NCBI GenBank assembly: GCA_051001455.1
Contig: JBPCNH010000045.1
Span: 1 to 42,057 of the forward strand
Length of the DNA stretch: 42,057 bases
Direction of reading: 5' to 3'
DNA from: JBPCNH01 sp051001455
Lineage (GTDB): Bacteria > Actinomycetota > CADDZG01 > WHSQ01
Shown here: positions 7,068 through 14,831 of the stretch, one piece after another
Numbering within the stretch: position 1 is the first letter of the stretch
Layout: each line of letters starts with the position of its first letter
Translations under genes and position numbers: made by a program
The notes under the pieces: generated by a model
Database searches by the model: none
What the model saw: only the letters and a program-made list of their open reading frames with translations
What the model was told of the DNA's origin: nothing

Positions 7068-7580
7068 TCAGTCCTCCGAGATCCGGACCTCTTGAAGGAC
7101 CACGTCCTCGGTGGGGCGGTCCTGGGCGCCGGTTGGGACGGTGGCGATCGCTTCGACCACATCCATCCCTTCGATCACTTCGCCGAAGATGGTGTGGCGA
7201 CCCGTGAGATGCGGTGTCGGGGCGACGGTCACGAAGAACTGCGATCCGTTCGTTCCGGGTCCCGCGTTCGCCATCGCCAGCAGCCCCGGACGGTCGAACT
7301 TCGGGCCGCCCGGAGGGCATTCGTCCTCGAACCGATAGCCGGGCCCACCCATCCCCGAGCCGAGAGGGTCGCCGCCTTGGATCATGAAATTGGGGATGAC
7401 CCGGTGGAACACGGTGCCGTTATAGAGCGGGTCGGTCTTCCGCTGCCCGTCGTTCGGGTCCTTCCATTCGCGTTTGCCGGTCGCCAGATCGATGAAGTTG
7501 TTAACCGTGATCGGGGCATGTTCGGGCATGAGCGAAACCTTGAACTCGCCTTTGTTGGTCACGAATGCTGCTTGCGGCAT
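7068..7580 (-). CDS. ppiA: Cyclophilin-type peptidyl-prolyl cis-trans isomerase
   Basis: A 170-residue cytoplasmic cyclophilin. The ATG at 7580 is preceded on the minus strand by AGGAAGG, which fixes the start; the much longer open frame upstream is antisense to the YhhN gene. Family motifs present are FHRVIPNFMIQGGDP (the catalytic Arg lies in FHRV), GSQFFVT and HTIFGEVIEGMDVV. It catalyses isomerisation of Xaa-Pro bonds. The order tRNA-Ala ... ppiA ... crgA is shared with the M. tuberculosis origin-proximal region, which supports the symbol. It is divergent from the YhhN gene. Confidence 0.93.
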   Translation of the reverse strand: MPQAAFVTNKGEFKVSLMPEHAPITVNNFIDLATGKREWKDPNDGQRKTDPLYNGTVFHRVIPNFMIQGGDPLGSGMGGPGYRFEDECPPGGPKFDRPGLLAMANAGPGTNGSQFFVTVAPTPHLTGRHTIFGEVIEGMDVVEAIATVPTGAQDRPTEDVVLQEVRISED

Positions 7581-7637
7581 CTGGATCCTTCCTGTCGTTT
7601 TTAGCGAGTGTACGAGTCCTGGCGTAGCGTCCTGGGC

Positions 7638-8297
7638 GTGAACGGAGCGACCCAGATACTCCTGGTGCTCGGCGCCGCCGCGGCGCTCGTCGATTGGTGG
7701 GCGGTGCACAGGCGGGACAAGAGCGTGGAGTACGTGGCGAAGCCGGCTGTGATGGTCTTTCTGATCGCCGCTGCCGTGGCGCTCGATCCGATCGATCCGG
7801 CGCGCCGGGACTGGTTCGTGATGGCCCTGATCCTCAGCCTTGCCGGCGATGTTTTTCTGATGCTCCCCGACCGATTCATTCCTGGGCTTGCTTCGTTCTT
7901 GCTGGCACATGGCGCTTACATCATCGGTTTCCAGTTCCGTCCCGAACACCTCGCCGGAAGTTATCCGGAACTGGGAGCCGTGGGCGTGGGCGTGATCGCC
8001 GCCTTCTTCCTGGCGGTCGTTCTGCTGGTCGGACGCCGCATCCTTGCAGGGGCCCGGGAATCGAACCCGAAACTCGCGATACCGGTCGCCGGTTATATGG
8101 CCGCGATAGCGACGATGGTGTTGGTCGCGATGGCCGACTTCATCCCGCTGGCGGTCGCGGGGGCAGCTTTGTTCTTCTTGTCTGACACTCTTATCGGGTT
8201 CAATCGGTTTGTTCGCCCCGCCCCATGGATGCCGGTCGCGATCATCGCGACCTACCACCTAGCTCAGTTCGGGTTGGTGGCCTCGTTGATCCGCTGA
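7638..8297 (+). CDS. YhhN/TMEM86 family lysoplasmalogenase-like membrane protein
   Basis: A 219-residue protein with about eight hydrophobic helices, matching the YhhN family. Diagnostic pieces are WWAVHRR, EYVAKPAVM, LSLAGDVFLMLPDRF, FLLAHGAYIIGF and FFLSDTLIGFNRF (conserved acidic residues in GDV and SDT). Characterised members hydrolyse the vinyl-ether bond of lysoplasmalogens in the membrane; whether this one does is not shown. GTG 7638 was chosen because homologues start just before the first helix and it leaves 57 bp of promoter space from divergent ppiA. GTG 7608 is the alternative. No strong ribosome binding site is visible. Confidence 0.85.
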   Translation: MNGATQILLVLGAAAALVDWWAVHRRDKSVEYVAKPAVMVFLIAAAVALDPIDPARRDWFVMALILSLAGDVFLMLPDRFIPGLASFLLAHGAYIIGFQFRPEHLAGSYPELGAVGVGVIAAFFLAVVLLVGRRILAGARESNPKLAIPVAGYMAAIATMVLVAMADFIPLAVAGAALFFLSDTLIGFNRFVRPAPWMPVAIIATYHLAQFGLVASLIR

Positions 8298-8377
8298 GGA
8301 GTCGGGAACAAGGCAGGATGCGCCCTCCCTACCGTCGAACCCTGTTATTGAACATCCAACGATCGGGAGGCCTTTTC

Positions 8378-9820
8378 GTGCGCCGCATCTTTATCCCACT
8401 GCTCGCCATGTGCTTGTTGGTTCCGTTCGGAGCGGGAGCTGCCGAAACCGGGCCCCGCGTGGTGGTCGAGGATGGGGATCCGTCGGGAGAGATAGAGCTG
8501 GTGGGTCACAGCGCTCTCGGTAATCGAGGCATGAATGCCGCCCTCGCGATCCACGGCGACTACGCCTACGTGGGGAGCCGCACCGACGGTACCCACCCGA
8601 ACGCGGGCATCATGATCGTCGACATCAAGGATCCTGAGACGCCGGAAGTGGTGGGTCAGATCGGCCCACCGGATGTCGGGAACCGAGGCGAGACCTCTCG
8701 TGAGATGCGGGTGTGGCCTGAGGAAGACATCCTGATCGTCCTGAACCTCGCCAGTAATTGCAGCTATTTGATCCACCTGTGCTCCCCCGAGTCGGCGACC
8801 AAGAGCGATACCTACCTCTTCTTCGATATCTCGGGTGACAAGGCGGCCGCTCCCGAGCTTCTGAGTTCGTTCGTGCCCGACAAGAGCCCGCACGAGTTCT
8901 TCATCTGGGACGATCCCAAGAAGAAGGGCCGCACGCTGATGTATCAATCGAACACCAGTGCGGGGGTGCAATTCACAGTCACCGATATCTCCGGCGCCCG
9001 CGAGGGGAAGTTCACGGACATCGCTGAATTTCAGACACTGATCACGACGCCGGGCGATAACCGTCTCCATTCGATGACCGTCACGAACAATGGAAAGAGG
9101 GTTCACATCGCTGCGCTCGGCGGAGGCTATCTCGAGGCCGATTCCTCCCAGGTTGCTGCAGGCAAGCGGAAGCCCAAGATCAAGCTCGTGACCAACATGG
9201 CCGATCACCCGACTTGGGGAAATCCTGGTGCACACAGTGCGGTGAAGTTCTACGGACGCGACTACGTGCTCGCGGCCGATGAGGTCTACGGGTACGCGCC
9301 GGGTCTGTTAGCGGATCATGGGTGTCCCTGGGGATGGGTTCGGATCATCGACATCCGCAATCACAAGAAGCCGAAGGTGATCTCGGAGTTCAAGTTGGAA
9401 GAGAACACCCAGGAGTTCTGCGACTCACCCACCGACAACGATCCGGTAAGGAATTCCACATCCAGTTACTCGGCGCATAACCCCACGTTGACCCGCAATC
9501 TTGCCGTCATGTCATGGCATGCAGGCGGGCTCCAGGTCCTCGATATCTCCAACCCAGCGAAGCCCGGTCAGGCGGCAGAGTACGTGCCGGAGCCGTTGCC
9601 TTACGTCCTGCGCGAGGACCCAGTTCTGACGTCCGGCCACGACAAGGTCGCCATGTGGAGCTTCCCGATCATCCGCGACGGCCTTATCTACGTGACCGAC
9701 ATCCGTAACGGGCTTTACATCCTGCGCTACAAGGGCCCGTTCGAGAAGGAGATAGATAGCGTTCGGTTCTTGGAAGGGAACTCCAACTTCGGTGACGCGC
9801 TGAAGCTAGAGAAACCTTAA
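8378..9820 (+). CDS. Secreted LVIVD-repeat beta-propeller protein
   Basis: A 480-residue protein starting at GTG 8378, seven bases after GGGAGG. It has a clear signal peptide (basic MRRIF, a hydrophobic core, then a likely cut near GAGAAET). The body has repeated blades ending in a strand plus D-I: IMIVDIKDPETPEVVG, YLFFDISGD, VRIIDIRNHKKPKV, LQVLDISNPAKPG and IYVTDIRNGLYIL, the signature of LVIVD-repeat proteins. The fold is a propeller; no catalytic motif was recognised, so a binding or surface role is most likely. Several His and Asp residues lie at blade tops (HEFFIWDD, SAHNPTL, SWHAGG). It overlaps the convergent PlsC gene by 4 bp. Confidence 0.85.
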   Translation: MRRIFIPLLAMCLLVPFGAGAAETGPRVVVEDGDPSGEIELVGHSALGNRGMNAALAIHGDYAYVGSRTDGTHPNAGIMIVDIKDPETPEVVGQIGPPDVGNRGETSREMRVWPEEDILIVLNLASNCSYLIHLCSPESATKSDTYLFFDISGDKAAAPELLSSFVPDKSPHEFFIWDDPKKKGRTLMYQSNTSAGVQFTVTDISGAREGKFTDIAEFQTLITTPGDNRLHSMTVTNNGKRVHIAALGGGYLEADSSQVAAGKRKPKIKLVTNMADHPTWGNPGAHSAVKFYGRDYVLAADEVYGYAPGLLADHGCPWGWVRIIDIRNHKKPKVISEFKLEENTQEFCDSPTDNDPVRNSTSSYSAHNPTLTRNLAVMSWHAGGLQVLDISNPAKPGQAAEYVPEPLPYVLREDPVLTSGHDKVAMWSFPIIRDGLIYVTDIRNGLYILRYKGPFEKEIDSVRFLEGNSNFGDALKLEKP

Positions 9821-10575
9821 GGAACGGGATCCTCTGGATCCCTCTTGCTCGAGCCTCTCAGCTTGTGCTCTACGTCCTCGGGACGAGGCGCGGTCCCACC
9901 CAGGTGCGCGGGCAACCACCACCGGTCGTCATCGTTGCGAGGCTGCTGCGGGTAACTATCTTGGGTCTCTTTGAGCAACGACGCGATGCTGTTCATCAGT
10001 TCGTCGGTTATCGCGCGCGGGTCGTCATCGGCGGTCGTCGGGATGGGCTCACCGACGTTGATGAGGATCGCGATCTTGCGCTGGAGATTCTTCGGCCGTC
10101 CTTTGGTCAATATCCGCTGCGTCCCCCATACCGCAGCCGGGATCAGCGGAACCTCTGCACTCTGAGCGAGCCTCGCGGAGCCCGTCTTCCCTTTCCGAAC
10201 GACGAAAGAAGGACTGATCGTGGATTCGGGGAACATCCCGATGATCTCTCCGCGGTGTAGCGCTGCGGTCGCGGCGTCGAACGCGCGACGGGGATCTCCG
10301 GACCGGTCGACAGGCACGTGGCGCATGCCGTTCATCAGCACTTTTGCGATCTTGTTGTTCCACACCTCTTTCTTAGCGAGGAACCTCACGCGTCGGCCGT
10401 GCTTGTGCGCGTCCAGACCGGTGAAGACGAAGTCGAGATAACCGACGTGGTTGGAGGCAAGCACCGCGCCTCCTGTAGCGGGGATGTTCTCTTCACCCGT
10501 GATGCGGATGTCGTAGCCCATGGCGCGCATGGCACCTTTGGCGAAGATCTCGACCGGCGGGTAGACGTATTCCAC
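9817..10575 (-). CDS. 1-acyl-sn-glycerol-3-phosphate acyltransferase (PlsC family)
   Basis: A 252-residue acyltransferase of the LPLAT superfamily. Motif I is NHVGYLD (His and Asp of the N-H-x4-D catalytic dyad, near residues 42-48). Motif III is MFPEST in place of the more usual FPEGT, a variant seen in actinobacterial paralogues. Motif IV is the hydrophobic VPLIPAAVWG. The enzyme transfers an acyl chain to lysophosphatidic acid at the inner membrane face during phospholipid synthesis. The tail after about 215 is polar and rich in charged residues. It ends 4 bp inside the convergent LVIVD gene. Exact acceptor specificity cannot be read from sequence. Confidence 0.88.
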   Translation of the reverse strand: MEYVYPPVEIFAKGAMRAMGYDIRITGEENIPATGGAVLASNHVGYLDFVFTGLDAHKHGRRVRFLAKKEVWNNKIAKVLMNGMRHVPVDRSGDPRRAFDAATAALHRGEIIGMFPESTISPSFVVRKGKTGSARLAQSAEVPLIPAAVWGTQRILTKGRPKNLQRKIAILINVGEPIPTTADDDPRAITDELMNSIASLLKETQDSYPQQPRNDDDRWWLPAHLGGTAPRPEDVEHKLRGSSKRDPEDPVP

Positions 10576-10623
10576 CCGCCGAGGATAGTCGCGGCTGCGT
10601 CCGTCGTCACGGCGGCGCGAAAA

Positions 10624-10645
10624 GACCCCCTCCGAAGAGGGGGTC
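10624..10645 (-). terminator. Rho-independent terminator after the SCP2 gene
   Basis: GACCCCCTC (10624-10632) and GAGGGGGTC (10637-10645) form a perfect 9 bp stem with a CGAA loop. On the minus strand it is followed by TTTT and lies 15 bp after the SCP2 stop codon, so it ends that leftward transcript before PlsC. Confidence 0.85.
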
Positions 10646-10660
10646 AGATGGTTCGGGGTT

Positions 10661-11047
10661 CTAGTACTCGCGCTCTATGTGGGCTGTGGCTTTGGGCATC
10701 GCGTTGATGACGCCCTGAAGCTGCATCAGTTTCATCATGTTGCCGGTTACCTTGAGCTTGCCTTGCATGAAAGCGTTCTGCGGGTTCAATTCTTGCTTGT
10801 CTAGTCCTACCGCGGTCTCGTAGTTCTGGGTGATGGTGGTTTCGGCATCGTCGATCTCTCCGAGAGACACGGTGGCCGTTTGATCTTCAAGGGTGAAGTA
10901 GTACTTGGCCTCGCCATCGGGGGCGTCGGTAACCACCTGCTGGAGCTTCACCGACTGGCCGGCGGCCGCGTTCTTGAAGTCATCGGAGGAGTTCAGGGCT
11001 TCGGTCATGGTCTGGGCCCACTCCTCGGTTAGGAACTTGATTGCCAC
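10661..11047 (-). CDS. SCP2 sterol-binding domain protein
   Basis: A 128-residue single-domain protein of the SCP-2 (sterol carrier) type: an N-terminal helix (LTEEWAQTMTEALNSSDDF), a five-stranded sheet including YYFTLEDQ and AETTITQNYETAVGL, and a hydrophobic closing helix (KLKVTGNMMKLMQLQGVINAM). Start GTG 11047 is chosen because AAGGAGG lies just before it; the longer frame would start before this ribosome binding site. Such proteins bind acyl or sterol-like lipids in the cytoplasm. It is monocistronic with its own terminator, and divergent from the NUDIX-MBL gene across 62 bp. Confidence 0.85.
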   Translation of the reverse strand: MAIKFLTEEWAQTMTEALNSSDDFKNAAAGQSVKLQQVVTDAPDGEAKYYFTLEDQTATVSLGEIDDAETTITQNYETAVGLDKQELNPQNAFMQGKLKVTGNMMKLMQLQGVINAMPKATAHIEREY

Positions 11048-11109
11048 TTCGTCCTCCTTATGGTTTGCGCGCTCGCGGCGTCTCGGCAAGAGAACATACC
11101 TTTACCAGT

Positions 11110-12609
11110 GTGAATCCCTCGCCAGCCGCTGGCCGTATCGAACCGAGACCGGCCGCGACGCTCGTGATCATGAAGGACGGGCCATCCGGCCTCGAGGTGT
11201 TGTTGACGAAGCGGCCTCGGCGTCTGAGGTTCATGGGTGGAGCCATGGTCTTCCCCGGGGGAGCCGTCGAGCCGGCTGATCTCGACGACGGTTGGGCCGC
11301 CCATTCCGCGATCGATCCTGCCGCTGCAGGCGAGGCCCTCGGAGAGGAAGACGCTGCCGTCGCCCTCGCTAGCTACATCTGCGCTCTGCGGGAGTCGTTC
11401 GAGGAAGTGGGCCTATTGCTCACGACCGATCCACCCGGTGAGCTGCATCGCTCCGAGCGCCGCGATGGAGGGGATCTCCTCAGGCTCTGCCGAGAGGAGG
11501 GTCTGACTCTCGCGACGGCCGATCTCGTCCCGGCGGGACGATGGGTGACGCCTGAAGGATCTCCGGTTCGCTTCGATACCCGCTTCTTCCTCGCGGAGTC
11601 GCCGCAAGGATGGGAGCCCGATCCGGATCCGGCAGAGGTCGATGGCTGCCGGTGGAGCACCCCCTCGGCTGCCTTGTCGGATCTCGCTGCAGGGTCGGCC
11701 TTGATGGCGCCACCGACCGTCGAGATGCTTCAACGTCTCGACGCGTATACAACCGTGGCCGGAGCCCGCGCCGGTCTTGCCGAGCGCGGCTTGAAAGGAG
11801 CGGGTCACATCCTTTCGTTGCGGGTCTCTCCTTTGGTACACGTGGTGCTTGCCCCCAACCCCGGAGTGATGACCGGCCCCGGGACCAATACCTACATCGT
11901 CGGGACCGACCCCACGTTCGTGATCGACCCCGCCGTTGATGACGACCTCTACATCCGGTCCGTCCTAGAGGCGGCCGGCCGGGTCGCCGCGATCCTAGTC
12001 ACGCACCGCCACGGCGACCACGTAGGAGGAGCGAAGGCTCTGGCCGAAGCGACCGGTGCTCCTGTTCGAGCGTGGGGTACGACTCCGGCCGGCGCAGCAG
12101 AGGTCGAGCCCCTGAGCGACGGAGAGCGGATCTCGGCCGGCGGAGTTGAGCTCCTATGTCTGTACGCCCCGGGACATGCTTCCGACCATATGTGTTTCGT
12201 TCTCGAAGGAGCCGCGAGTCTTTTCGCGGGAGACAACGTCCTGGGGGAGGGGACGGCCGTGATCGCTCCACCCGACGGGAACATGAGGGACTATCTCGCC
12301 ACGCTCGAGCGGTTGAAAGCCCTTCCCATCGACCGGATCTATCCCGGACATTTCCGCCCGCTCGATGGTGGTTCTGCGGTCATCGAGGGGTACATCCGAC
12401 ATAGGAAGGCACGCGCCGAGGCGATCCTCGCGGCGTTGAAGGATGGCCCCAAGACGCTAGAGGAGATAGTGGACGTCGTTTACACCGATACGCCCGCTCA
12501 TCTGCATCCTGTAGCGCGTTTCTCTGTAGCGGCGCAGCTGGAGCTCGCTGAGGATGAGGGGCGAGCAGGTTGCGTGGATGACCGGTGGTTCTTGAGCGAC
12601 GAAAGGTAA
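11110..12609 (+). CDS. NUDIX hydrolase fused to an MBL-fold (LACTB2-like) hydrolase
   Basis: A 499-residue two-enzyme polypeptide. Residues about 12-225 are a NUDIX domain with the box ending RESFEEVGL (94-102) and an upstream GGAMVFPGG. The long insert before the box resembles the NUDT7/NUDT19 acyl-CoA diphosphatase group. Residues about 237-430 are a metallo-beta-lactamase fold with PGTNTYIVG, zinc motif HRHGDH (299-304), PGHASDHM and FAGDNVLG. The last about 65 residues (HRKARAEAILAALKDGPKTLEEIV onward) are the winged-helix tail typical of LACTB2-like hydrolases. GTG 11110 is the assumed start. It is followed by the SpoIIE gene after one base and then by a thiolase, suggesting acyl-CoA turnover. 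Whether both sites act on one pathway is inference. Confidence 0.85.
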   Translation: MNPSPAAGRIEPRPAATLVIMKDGPSGLEVLLTKRPRRLRFMGGAMVFPGGAVEPADLDDGWAAHSAIDPAAAGEALGEEDAAVALASYICALRESFEEVGLLLTTDPPGELHRSERRDGGDLLRLCREEGLTLATADLVPAGRWVTPEGSPVRFDTRFFLAESPQGWEPDPDPAEVDGCRWSTPSAALSDLAAGSALMAPPTVEMLQRLDAYTTVAGARAGLAERGLKGAGHILSLRVSPLVHVVLAPNPGVMTGPGTNTYIVGTDPTFVIDPAVDDDLYIRSVLEAAGRVAAILVTHRHGDHVGGAKALAEATGAPVRAWGTTPAGAAEVEPLSDGERISAGGVELLCLYAPGHASDHMCFVLEGAASLFAGDNVLGEGTAVIAPPDGNMRDYLATLERLKALPIDRIYPGHFRPLDGGSAVIEGYIRHRKARAEAILAALKDGPKTLEEIVDVVYTDTPAHLHPVARFSVAAQLELAEDEGRAGCVDDRWFLSDER

Positions 12610-12610
12610 T

Positions 12611-14803
12611 GTGATCGGAGACCGCAAGCCGAATCCCATCGACCTGCTGAAGGACATGATCGGCGCTCGCTCTGAGGTGATCGAGAGAGGCAGTTGGCGC
12701 TGGCTGTTGCACGTCGCCGAGCGAACCGCATTCGGAACGATCTCAGTCGTGTTCCTAGTCCTTCATGTGGCGAGGCTCGGCGAAGGCAAGTACAGGCTGG
12801 GCCTCTTACTGGTGGCAGGCTTGATCGCTGCGGCGCTTTTCATCTTCAGGTTCGTCATCCCCCGCTTCGAAGGCGAACGCGCGGCCTCTGTCGCTGCTCT
12901 CGGCCTGGGATTCATCGGGACGTCGCTGATCTTCGCTCTTTTCGTCGGTGACGTGCCGTCTGCTCATCTCATCTTCTTGCCTCTGATCATGGTCGCCGCT
13001 CTCTTGACCGAGCTACGGCGCGCCGGGATCATGGCCGCTTTGTCGATAGCCGCTTACATCGGCCTCAGCGGTTGGTTCTACAACTTTCCCAGCGCGATCG
13101 CGAGCTTCTTGAACGGGACGATCTTCGCTCTAACCGCGTTGGTGTCCGGGGTCCTCTCGCAGGAGCTACGACTCCATTACCGCCGGGAGCTGAGCGAGCA
13201 CCAGATGGTTATGACGATGGGGCATCGGCTGGGAGCGGTGGTGGGAGCGGTCGAAGAGGCCATCGTCTTCAGTGACCGTCAGGACATCGTTCGTATGTTG
13301 AACCGGCGAGCTACAGATCTGTTCGGTTTCGAGATCGAAGCCCATGTGGGCGAGCCCGTCGCACAGCTTCACCGTTTGATCGCCCGACAGACGGAAGACC
13401 CTGAGGGTTTCATGGAAGGTTTCCAGGACCTTCTCGATAACCCCGATCTCGAGCTGCGTTTCCAGGTCGAGCAGTTGATACCCGAGCGCCGCATCCTAGA
13501 AGGCTTGTCGCGTCCGGCGCGCGACGAACGCCGGCGCCTGGTCGGTCGTATCGAGGTCTACGTCGATATCACCGAAGCCGTTCGGCGTGCGGCCGAAGCC
13601 GAGCGGCTTCTAGAAGAGGCTCGTAAGACGGCGGAGACATATCAGCGCGCCTTGCTTCCGAATAACGTTCCCAAACTTCCGCGCGTGACGCTGGTAGCCC
13701 ATTACATCCCTGCAGCGGGCCGCAAGGCCGTCTGCGGTGATTTCTATGACTTCGTCACTCTGGAAGATGGCCGGATGGGCCTCGCCATGGGCGACGTCTG
13801 TGGGGCGGGTCCCGTGGCCGTGAGCGATGCCGCGCTGACCCGGTACACCCTTGGGTCGGTGGCGAACTATGAGCAGGATCCAGGCTCGTTGATGAGACGC
13901 ACGAACGAGCAGATATTCCGCCGGGTAAGTATGGATCGCTTCGTACGTTTATTCGTCGGCGTGCTCGATCCGGAGAGGGCGATCCTCGAGTACGCCAACG
14001 CGGGACACGTGCGCCCGATCCTCTATCACTCCGCTACGGGAGAGGTCGAATGGCTGGGAGATCGGGGGCTGCCTCTCGGGGTTTTTCCAGGGTCCGACTA
14101 CAAGACGGGAAAGGTCTCGCTCGAGCCGGGGGACACGTTGTTCCTCTATACCGACGGGGTTACCGAGGCGCCTCGGTCGGGGAACCCGCTGGGCCAGGGC
14201 CGCCTTTCGGATCTAGTGCGGGATTACGGCGTCGGGACACCGGGTGAGCTGGTGCAAGCCGTCCGGCGCGCCGTAGATGCATGGGTGGACCACGATCTTC
14301 AAGACGACATCGCGATGGTCGGCCTTCAGATCGTTCCCGATTCCGCGATGGCCGAGCCGATGCGGGAGCTTGTGATCCCTAACGACGTAGCCCGGATAAG
14401 AGATGTTCGCTTGTTCGTCGGGGAGTTCCTCGCGGACCTTCGGGCACCGGTCGAGATCGCTTCCGAGTTCATCCTCGCGGTGGGGGAGGCCGCGGGTAAT
14501 GCCGTGAAGTACGGGCGCAGAGAGGAAGGACGCAGTGAGATCCGGGTGCGCTGTGTGCTCGAGGGGACCGACGTTGCGGTCACCATCGTCGATGAGGGGC
14601 CGGGCTTCGATATCAACAGCAAGAGCGGTGAGGAGCCGCCCGACCCTCTCGCCTCAGGAGGGCGGGGCCTCTTCCTCATGCACCAGCTGAGCGACGAGGT
14701 CGTGTTCGAGTCCTCTCCGTCTGGCACCAGCGTGATGTTGAGGAGGCAGACGTTCGACGAGCCGCCGCTGCCAACCGTAGGGTCCGAAAAGCGCGATGAT
14801 TGA
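12611..14803 (+). CDS. SpoIIE-type PP2C phosphatase with membrane, PAS and HATPase domains
   Basis: A 730-residue signalling protein. Order: cytoplasmic start; about six membrane helices (about 35-190); a PAS-like sensor (about 200-330, RLGAVVGAVEEAIVFSDRQ onward); a short coiled coil; a SpoIIE/PP2C phosphatase domain (about 355-575: GDFYDF, GDVCGAGP, YANAGHVRPIL, LYTDGVTEA, DDIAM); and a C-terminal HATPase_c domain of anti-sigma-factor kinase type (about 583-730: AVGEAAGNAVKYG, DEGPGFD, GGRGLFLM). Carrying both a phosphatase and an opposing kinase domain suggests control of an anti-anti-sigma (STAS) partner, none of which is in this window. GTG 12611 follows the NUDIX-MBL stop by one base, so translation is probably coupled. 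Confidence 0.9.
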   Translation: MIGDRKPNPIDLLKDMIGARSEVIERGSWRWLLHVAERTAFGTISVVFLVLHVARLGEGKYRLGLLLVAGLIAAALFIFRFVIPRFEGERAASVAALGLGFIGTSLIFALFVGDVPSAHLIFLPLIMVAALLTELRRAGIMAALSIAAYIGLSGWFYNFPSAIASFLNGTIFALTALVSGVLSQELRLHYRRELSEHQMVMTMGHRLGAVVGAVEEAIVFSDRQDIVRMLNRRATDLFGFEIEAHVGEPVAQLHRLIARQTEDPEGFMEGFQDLLDNPDLELRFQVEQLIPERRILEGLSRPARDERRRLVGRIEVYVDITEAVRRAAEAERLLEEARKTAETYQRALLPNNVPKLPRVTLVAHYIPAAGRKAVCGDFYDFVTLEDGRMGLAMGDVCGAGPVAVSDAALTRYTLGSVANYEQDPGSLMRRTNEQIFRRVSMDRFVRLFVGVLDPERAILEYANAGHVRPILYHSATGEVEWLGDRGLPLGVFPGSDYKTGKVSLEPGDTLFLYTDGVTEAPRSGNPLGQGRLSDLVRDYGVGTPGELVQAVRRAVDAWVDHDLQDDIAMVGLQIVPDSAMAEPMRELVIPNDVARIRDVRLFVGEFLADLRAPVEIASEFILAVGEAAGNAVKYGRREEGRSEIRVRCVLEGTDVAVTIVDEGPGFDINSKSGEEPPDPLASGGRGLFLMHQLSDEVVFESSPSGTSVMLRRQTFDEPPLPTVGSEKRDD

Positions 14804-14820
14804 CCAACCGGTCAAGTTTT
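14800..14820 (+). promoter_or_regulatory. Inverted repeat TTGACC/GGTCAA followed by T-run, before thiolase
   Basis: TTGACC (14800-14805) and GGTCAA (14810-14815) flank AACC and are followed by GTTTTT. The repeat overlaps the SpoIIE stop codon and sits about 16 bp before the thiolase ATG. It could be an operator (TetR-type regulators of fatty-acid genes often use palindromes of this size) or a weak attenuator. Only one copy was found in the window. Confidence 0.4.
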
Positions 14821-14831
14821 TAGGAGGATGC

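Noticed and set aside
7581..8258. Upstream extension of the cyclophilin frame
   Set aside because: Low-complexity charged sequence antisense to YhhN; the AGGAAGG site sets the start at 7580.
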